Origin: Candidatus Paraburkholderia kirkii | GTDB taxonomy: Bacteria > Pseudomonadota > Gammaproteobacteria > Burkholderiales > Burkholderiaceae | NCBI GenBank assembly: GCA_001189345.1 | Contig: LFKV01000021.1 | Coordinates: forward strand, 1 to 64,000 | DNA: 64,000 bases | Reading direction: 5' to 3' | Part shown: one piece after another, positions 58,891-64,000 of the stretch | Layout: every line of letters begins with the position of its first letter | Numbering within the stretch: position 1 is the stretch's first letter | Position numbers and translations under genes: made by a program | Notes under the pieces: model-generated | Seen by the model: the letters and a program-made list of their open reading frames with translations, nothing else | Told to the model about the DNA's origin: nothing | Database searches by the model: none

Positions 58891-60255
58891 ATGCATCGCT
58901 TCATCATCGTTGGCGGAGGGGCTGGCGGTCTCGAGCTCGCGACTCGTCTCAGCGACCGTTTCGGCTCGACGGACAGCAAAACGCCGCCGAAAGCGCAGGT
59001 CACGCTCGTGGACCGCAACCCGATGCATATCTGGAAGCCGCTTTTGCATGAGGTCGCCGCGGGCAGCATGGACTCGTTCACGCAGGAGCTCGAGTATGCC
59101 GCGCAGGCCTTGTGGCATGGCTTCGAATTCCAGCAGGGCGAACTGGTCGGACTGGATCGCGCGAACCGGCGCATCAGGATCGGCGCGCTGCGCGACGAGG
59201 AAGCGGGCGAGCTCTTGCCCGAGCGCGAGCTGGAGTACGACACGCTCGTCATCGCCATCGGCAGCACGACGCACTTCTTCGGCGTCGAAGGCGCGCAGGA
59301 GAACTCCATCGCGCTCGATACCGTTGGCCAGGCCGAGCTGTTTCGCAAGCGGCTGATCGCGGCCTGCATGCGTACCGAGCACTTCGCGCCGGGGCCGGTG
59401 GCGGCAGGCGTGGAGAACGGCGAGGGCGAGCCGGCAGTCGAACCGGCGCCGCGCATCCAGGTGGCGATCGTCGGCGCCGGCGCGACGGGCGTCGAATTGT
59501 CGGCGGAACTGCGCAACACTGCGCAGGTGCTTTCCGCGTACGGCTTGCACAAGCTCGACCCGAAGCATGACATCGGCATCGTGCTGATCGAGGCCGGGCC
59601 GCGCATTCTGCCCGCGCTGCAGGAGCGTGTCTCGGCAGCGACGGTCGAGCTGCTCACCAAGCTGGGCGTCAAGCTGATGACCGGCGAGACCGTCGCGCAG
59701 GTCTCGCGCGATTCGATCCGCATCGCGAGCGGCAAGACGATCCGCGCGGACCTTACCGTGTGGGCGGCGGGCATCAAGGCGCCGGCGATCCTCGCCAATC
59801 TCGACGGTCTTCCGACCAACCGCCTCGGCCAGCTGATCGTGCGCCGCACGCTCCAGACCGAAATCGACGACAACGTCTTCGCGCTCGGCGACTGCGCCGC
59901 GTGCCCTTGGCCCGGCAACGAACGCAACGTGCCGCCGCGCGCGCAGGCCGCGCATCAGCAGGCGAGCTTTCTGTTCAAGTCGTTCGATCGGCTTTTGCAG
60001 GGCAAGCCGCTGCCCGAGTACACGTATCGCGATTTCGGCTCGCTAGTATCGCTCGGGCATTACAGCGCGGTCGGCAACCTGATGGGCGGACTGATCGGCG
60101 GAAACATGCTGATCAAAGGGCTTTTCGCGCGCTTCATGTACATGCCGCTCTATCGGCTGCACGTCGCCGCGCTGCACGGCTATGCGCACATGGTGCTCGA
60201 CACCGTCGCGCACTGGCTGCGCCGCACCACCGCTCCCCGCGTGAAGCTGCACTGA
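58891..60255 (+). CDS. Type II NADH dehydrogenase-like FAD/NAD(P)-dependent oxidoreductase
   Basis: Intact 454-residue NDH-2-type flavoprotein: FAD loop HRFIIVGGGAGGLELATRLS, FAD contact HIWKPLLHEVAAGSMD, NAD loop IQVAIVGAGATGVELSAELR, and second FAD motif DNVFALGDCAACPWPGN. A C-terminal amphipathic/membrane segment is present (NMLIKGLFARFMYMPLYRLH). It passes electrons from NADH to quinone without pumping. A 20-bp tandem duplication covers its last codons and stop. Confidence 0.92.
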   Translation: MHRFIIVGGGAGGLELATRLSDRFGSTDSKTPPKAQVTLVDRNPMHIWKPLLHEVAAGSMDSFTQELEYAAQALWHGFEFQQGELVGLDRANRRIRIGALRDEEAGELLPERELEYDTLVIAIGSTTHFFGVEGAQENSIALDTVGQAELFRKRLIAACMRTEHFAPGPVAAGVENGEGEPAVEPAPRIQVAIVGAGATGVELSAELRNTAQVLSAYGLHKLDPKHDIGIVLIEAGPRILPALQERVSAATVELLTKLGVKLMTGETVAQVSRDSIRIASGKTIRADLTVWAAGIKAPAILANLDGLPTNRLGQLIVRRTLQTEIDDNVFALGDCAACPWPGNERNVPPRAQAAHQQASFLFKSFDRLLQGKPLPEYTYRDFGSLVSLGHYSAVGNLMGGLIGGNMLIKGLFARFMYMPLYRLHVAALHGYAHMVLDTVAHWLRRTTAPRVKLH

Positions 60256-60278
60256 CGGGCGTGAAGCTGCACTGACGG
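60239..60278 (+). repeat. 20-bp tandem duplication at the NDH-2 stop codon
   Basis: GCGTGAAGCTGCACTGACGG is present twice in direct succession; the first copy carries the stop codon. The protein is unchanged. Confidence 0.95.
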
Positions 60279-60519
60279 AATAGATCGGGTGCGCCGTTCG
60301 TTCAAAGCTTTTTAGAATGGGCGGCGCGCGGGAAGCATCGCGCGAACGGCGATGCGTCCCGTCGCTCGCCCGTTCATAGTCGTGCAGCGCCGCGCATCGT
60401 GACGCCTTGAACACAAGCGCGCGGTTTCCGGTTCAGTGTCGCCGGTCGGTTCGCCGCGCGGTGAAAGCGCGGCGCGCGAACCCCACGGCGCCTTGGCGGC
60501 CTTGCCGCGGGAGCTTCGT

Positions 60520-61394
60520 ATGCTAGATCCAGAAGTCGACAGCCTCATTCCGCACGTTCCGTTCGATCGGCGCACCTTCATCAAGGCAACCTTTGGCACC
60601 GGCTTCGCGGCCGCGGTGCTGCCGGTGTCCGCGCAAACCATCCACACCGACAGCGACGGGCTGGAGGCGGGCGCCATCGGCATCCGCGGCGCGGACGGCA
60701 CGCTCGTGCCGACGTATCGGGCGCGGCCGGCGGGAAAGACGCATTTGCCGGTCATCATCGTGATCCACGAGATTTTCGGCGTTCACGAGCATATCGCCGA
60801 CGTGTGCCGGTGCTTCGCGAAGCAGGATTATCTCGCCATCGCCCCCGACCTTTTCACGCGCCAGGGCGATGCGTCGGCCTACAAGTCGATGCAGCAGCTG
60901 AACGAGCAACTGGTGTCGAAGGTGCCGGATTCGCAGGTGATCTCCGACATCGACCAGACCGTCAAGTGGGCGGGCGAGCACGGCGGCGATCCGAAGCGCG
61001 TCGGCATCACCGGGTTCTGCTGGAGCGGGCGCATCACGTGGCTCTATGCCGAGCACAACCCGAATCTGAAGGCAGCGGTGGCGTGGTACGGGCGGCTCGT
61101 CGGCAATAAGACGGAAAACACGCCCAGCAATTCGATCGACCACGCGAGCGAGCTGAAGGTGCCGGTGCTCGGGCTTTACGGCCGGCAGGATCAGAGCATC
61201 CCGCAGGACACGATCGAGCAGATGAAACAGGCTCTCGCCAACGATCCGCCGCCCGCGAAGAACTCGCAGTTCATCGTCTATGACGACGCGCCGCATGCAT
61301 TTTTCGCGGATTATCGTCCGAGCTATCGCAAGGCGGACGCCGAGGACGGTGGAAGCGCGCGCTCGCGTGGTTCCGCGAGCACGGCGTCAAGTAG
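60520..61394 (+). pseudogene. Dienelactone hydrolase family protein with Tat signal, last codons shifted
   Basis: Twin-arginine signal PFDRRTFIKATFGTGFAAAV, then the alpha/beta-hydrolase VIIVIHEIFGVHEHIADVCR, nucleophile Cys in GITGFCWSGRITWL, Asp in LGLYGRQDQSIPQ and His in DDAPHAFFADYRPSY. A missing G near 61350 shifts only the last 14 residues (WKRALAWFREHGVK), whose natural TAG is at 61392. All catalytic residues precede the shift, so the product may still work. In the shifted frame it runs 25 extra codons into the convergent gene. Confidence 0.85.
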
Positions 61395-61400
61395 CGCGCT

Positions 61401-62270
61401 TCAGGGCTGCGGGCCGGTCGCGACGGGCCTGTCCGGATCGGCGCTCCATTCGCTCCACGAGCCGGGATAGAGCGCCGCGCCATGGAGCCCCGCGATTTCC
61501 ATCGCGAGCGCGTTGTGGCACGCCGTCACGCCCGAGCCGCATTGCAGGACGATGCGGTCCGGCGACGTTGTGTCGATCAGTGAGCCGAACGCCTCGCGCA
61601 GCTCGTGCGCGGTCTTGAAGCGGCCTTCCGCCGTCAGGTTGTCCTTGAAGAAGTGATTGAGCGCGCCCGGAATGTGGCCGCCGACGGGATCGAGTGTCTC
61701 GTTCTCGCCGCGATAGCGGTCGGCGGCGCGCGCATCGATCAGCAGATGATCGCGCGTGCCGATGCTGCGTTCGATCGCCTGTGCGTCGATGGTCACCTGC
61801 AGCGGCGCCGCGGCCTTGAACGTGCCCTGCGTCTTCGGCGGCACGGCCGTATCGAGCGGCTTGCCCGCGGCTTCCCAGGCCTGCAATCCGCCGTCGAGCA
61901 GCGCGACCGAGTCGTGCCCGAGCCAGCGCAGCAGCCACCAGAGACGCGCGGCGTACATGCCGCCCTGCGCGTCGTAGGCGACGACCTGCTGGCCTTCGTT
62001 CAGCCCGAGGCTCGCGAGCCTGGCGACGAGCGTCGCGCGCTCCGGCAACGGGTGGCGTCCGTTCGTGCCCGTCTTGGCGCCGGACAGGTCTCGATCCAGA
62101 TGGAGGTAGTGCGCGCCGGGAATATGCCCTTGAGCATAGGCCGCCTCGCCTGCTTCGGGCGCGGCGAGATCGAAGCGGCAATCGAGAACGAGCACGCTGC
62201 CGGGCGCGGCGGCGAGCCGCTCGGCGAGATTCGTTGCCGAGATGAGCGTGGTGTGGTGGTTGTGCGACAT
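61401..62270 (-). CDS. Thiosulfate/3-mercaptopyruvate sulfurtransferase
   Basis: Intact 289-residue tandem rhodanese. Inactive first domain (VLVLDCRFDLAAPEAGEAAY) and active second domain with the catalytic Cys in VLQCGSGVTACHNALAM; the loop CGSGVTA is of the mercaptopyruvate type. VAYDAQGGMYAARLWWLLRW and GHIPGALNHFFKDNLTAEGR are typical. Start at 62270. Convergent with the dienelactone hydrolase, with only 6 bp between natural stops. Confidence 0.93.
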   Translation of the reverse strand: MSHNHHTTLISATNLAERLAAAPGSVLVLDCRFDLAAPEAGEAAYAQGHIPGAHYLHLDRDLSGAKTGTNGRHPLPERATLVARLASLGLNEGQQVVAYDAQGGMYAARLWWLLRWLGHDSVALLDGGLQAWEAAGKPLDTAVPPKTQGTFKAAAPLQVTIDAQAIERSIGTRDHLLIDARAADRYRGENETLDPVGGHIPGALNHFFKDNLTAEGRFKTAHELREAFGSLIDTTSPDRIVLQCGSGVTACHNALAMEIAGLHGAALYPGSWSEWSADPDRPVATGPQP

Positions 62271-62322
62271 GACGGCTCCTGAATCGACGCTTGTGATACG
62301 AGCATGAGCCAATAGTCTAAAA

Positions 62323-62352
62323 GAAAAAAACGGGCCCCAAAGCCCGTCTTTT
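62323..62352 (-). terminator. Rho-independent terminator of the Rieske oxygenase gene
   Basis: On the minus strand, GACGGGC-TTTGGG-GCCCGT followed by seven T, 25 bp downstream of the gene stop. Confidence 0.88.
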
Positions 62353-62371
62353 CCTGATGACCGAACCGCGT

Positions 62372-63478
62372 TCAGATCGTCCCGAGTCGATGCCGCAGGA
62401 ACTCGTGGAAATGCTGCATGCCGGATTCCATCGGGCTTTGGTACGGGCCGACCTGGTTCTCGCCGCGCGACATCAGCGCGCGGCGGCCGGCGTCCATGCG
62501 CTCGGCAATTTCATCGTCCTCGCGCGCCGTTTCCATATAGGCGGCGCGCTCCGCCTCGATGAACTCGCGCTCGAACAGCGCGATTTCCTCGGGGTAATAG
62601 AACTCGACGATGTTCGTCGTCTTCTGCGTGCCTTGCGGAATCAGCCAGGAGACGACCAGCACGTGCGGATACCACTCGATCATCAGACCGGGGTAGTACA
62701 CCATCCAGATCGCTCCTAATTCGGGCGGCGTGCCGTTGCGGAAGCGCAGGACTTCATCGTGCCACTTGCGGTAGGTCGGACTGCCCGGCTTCTCCAGATT
62801 CTTGTGGACGCCGACGGTCTGCACGCTGTACCAGTCGCCGAATTCCCACTCGAGGTTGTCGCACGACACGAAGCTGCCGAGTCCCGGATGGAACGGCGCG
62901 ACGTGATAGTCCTCCAGATAGACCTCGATGAAGGTCTTCCAATTGTAGTTGCACTCGTGCACTTCGACGTGATCGAACATGAAGCCCGAGAAGTCGAAGT
63001 GACGCGCGGTGCCAAGCCTCGCGAGATCCGCTGCGACGTCGCGGCCCTCCGATTCGAAAAGCAGACCTTGCCAGTTCTGCAGCGATGTCTTGCCGAGGTT
63101 CAGGCAGGGCTTGTCCGCGAAATGCGGCGCGCCGAGCAGCTGGCCGTTCAGGTCGTAGGTCCAGCGGTGCAGCGGGCAGACGATGTTGTCCGCGCTGCCG
63201 CGGCCGTTGAGCATGATCGCCTGGCGATGACGGCACACGTTCGACAGCAGCTCGATATTGTTCTGCTGATTGCGAACGAGCACGCGCCCTTCGCCCTCGC
63301 CCGGAAGCGCGAAATAGTTTCCCGCCTCGGGAACCATGAGTTCGTGCCCGACGTAGCGTGGACCCTGCTTGAAAAGTATGTCGAGTTCGCGCGTAAGAAG
63401 CGCTTCGTCAAAGTAAGCCGTAACTGGCAGCTGGCTATGAAAAGCCTTCAGCTGCAATGCATTGCTCAGATTGGACAT
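62372..63478 (-). CDS. Rieske-type ring-hydroxylating oxygenase alpha subunit
   Basis: Intact 368-residue protein. The Rieske 2Fe-2S site is in CRHRQAIMLNGRG and CPLHRWTYDLNGQ; the mononuclear iron site is in EVYLEDYHVAPFHPGLG. Start ATG at 63478 (MSNLSNALQLKAFHSQLPVT). It adds O2 to an aromatic or similar substrate using an external reductase; the substrate is unknown. Its position divergent from xseB is conserved in Burkholderia. Confidence 0.92.
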   Translation of the reverse strand: MSNLSNALQLKAFHSQLPVTAYFDEALLTRELDILFKQGPRYVGHELMVPEAGNYFALPGEGEGRVLVRNQQNNIELLSNVCRHRQAIMLNGRGSADNIVCPLHRWTYDLNGQLLGAPHFADKPCLNLGKTSLQNWQGLLFESEGRDVAADLARLGTARHFDFSGFMFDHVEVHECNYNWKTFIEVYLEDYHVAPFHPGLGSFVSCDNLEWEFGDWYSVQTVGVHKNLEKPGSPTYRKWHDEVLRFRNGTPPELGAIWMVYYPGLMIEWYPHVLVVSWLIPQGTQKTTNIVEFYYPEEIALFEREFIEAERAAYMETAREDDEIAERMDAGRRALMSRGENQVGPYQSPMESGMQHFHEFLRHRLGTI

Positions 63479-63803
63479 TCCCACTCCCGATGAAAACGTG
63501 AAAGCAGTGAACAACCCAACCATCGAAGATTCGATTTAGGGAACCCGCGGTTATACTGGAATCCCCCTCCTTGGGGTGCTTAAGGTCTTGATTTGGGTAT
63601 AAAGTATAAATTGTCGCGAGAGTTCCGCGTAATCGCCCCGCAGGCGCGTTTGAATGGCACGCCCTGCGGCGATTGACGGACAATGCCGGAAGGCAACGGT
63701 CACGGTTCGGCGCGGACCGGATGCGGGTCGAAAATTTGACTTTTGCCGTAGAATGTACATGTACGGCTTGGCTCCAAAAATTCAATTGCACATCCACGAT
63801 TCA

Positions 63804-64000
63804 TATGGCGAAAACCGCTGTCCAGGAAACAGGCGGGGCAACCGGCGCCGACGCGTCCAGCGCGGAGGCCGCGCGGCTTCCGGAGAATTATGAAGCGGCC
63901 CTGGCCGAGCTCGAATCAATCGTGGCGCGCATGGAAGAGGGCGCGTTGAGTCTCGAGGAATCGCTTGCGGCATACCGCCGCGGCGCGGCGCTTGTGGGTT
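63804..64000 (+). CDS. xseB: Exodeoxyribonuclease VII small subunit (partial, cut by window end)
   Basis: The ATG at 63804 starts MAKTAVQETGGATGADASSA; the conserved core is NYEAALAELESIVARMEEGA then LSLEESLAAYRRGAALV, the XseB helical hairpin. It continues past the window. XseB binds XseA to form the single-strand nuclease. Confidence 0.93.

Noticed and set aside
63736..63770. A sigma-70 promoter for xseB (TTGACT followed by TACATGTAC).
   Set aside because: The -10 match is poor at the proper spacing; not strong enough to list.
1..64000. All frameshifts as pure sequencing error.
   Set aside because: A few indels sit in homopolymers (5076, 31745, 45637, 53240) and may be errors, but nonsense codons, internal deletions, tandem duplications and IS scars cannot be, and long essential genes such as polA have none.
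1..64000. CRISPR array, tRNA or rRNA genes, prophage.
   Set aside because: No spaced direct repeats, no tRNA-like cloverleaf with CCA-adjacent T-arm, and no rRNA or phage structural genes were recognised by reading.
1..64000. Leaf-nodule symbiont secondary metabolism (C7N aminocyclitol genes).
   Set aside because: No sedoheptulose-phosphate cyclase-like or related gene is in this window, so the symbiont idea rests only on the erosion pattern.

Overview
The window is high-GC DNA from a betaproteobacterium of the Burkholderiaceae, most likely the Caballeronia/Paraburkholderia group. The evidence is the family-level look of nearly every protein, the Rieske oxygenase-xseB and LOG-polA arrangements, a BPSS1780-type membrane protein, a cobalamin-riboswitch cbtBA unit and GabR-gabT-gabD. 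The most striking property is decay. By my reading about 40 loci are broken by single-base indels, nonsense codons, internal deletions, insertion sequences or fused ends, and about 25 genes are intact. Intact genes are mostly housekeeping or small (polA, amn, thrB, NDH-2, sulfurtransferase, Rieske oxygenase, ABC transporter, cobB/cobO, msrB). Broken ones are mostly accessory (efflux, chemotaxis, polyphosphate, aldehyde oxidoreductase, GABA use, extra terminal oxidase, stress proteins). This resembles a host-restricted genome under reduction, for example the leaf-nodule Burkholderia symbionts; that lifestyle is inference. Sequencing error could explain some homopolymer indels, but not the nonsense codons, deletions and IS scars.

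Region by region. 1-4.8 kb: an IS630 element sits inside an RND efflux gene that is followed by its outer-membrane channel gene. 4.9-8.6 kb: eroded small genes, a dead polyphosphate kinase 2, an ABM-domain protein, DUF1428 and a histidine phosphatase. 8.7-12.0 kb: a cobalamin block with riboswitch, cbtB, broken cbtA, then cobO-cobB-DUF1289 on the minus strand. 12.2-16.0 kb: a partial IS2-like element fused to a truncated sedolisin, then a GFA/DUF72 fusion scar. 16.1-22.3 kb: a GNAT-like gene, an isochorismatase, and the molybdo-flavo aldehyde oxidoreductase genes paoABC with a MobA-like gene; only paoA is whole.

22.3-36.2 kb: two copies of a roughly 630-bp palindromic repeat, a dead glycosyltransferase, a LexA-boxed DUF4130/UdgX repair gene with its core deleted, a chemoreceptor, an M20 hydrolase, and a gabR/gabT/gabD locus. 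Two scars here fuse convergent genes that have both lost their 3' ends. 36.3-39.2 kb: intact msrB, a two-gene ABC exporter and a hemerythrin. 39.3-51.1 kb: a low-oxygen style cluster (caa3-type oxidase, CtaG, c-type cytochromes, hemerythrin, universal stress, CBS and BON proteins) carrying FNR/ANR-like sites and largely broken. 51.1-51.9 kb: a truncated IS5 element next to an IS3-family end remnant.

51.9-64.0 kb: a mostly healthy housekeeping segment with thrB, amn, polA, NDH-2, a dienelactone hydrolase, a sulfurtransferase, a Rieske oxygenase and the start of xseB at the window edge.

The best candidate for something undescribed is the 630-bp repeat. It is a head-to-head pair of related arms with nested hairpins, conserved along its whole length in both copies, without a plausible protein.
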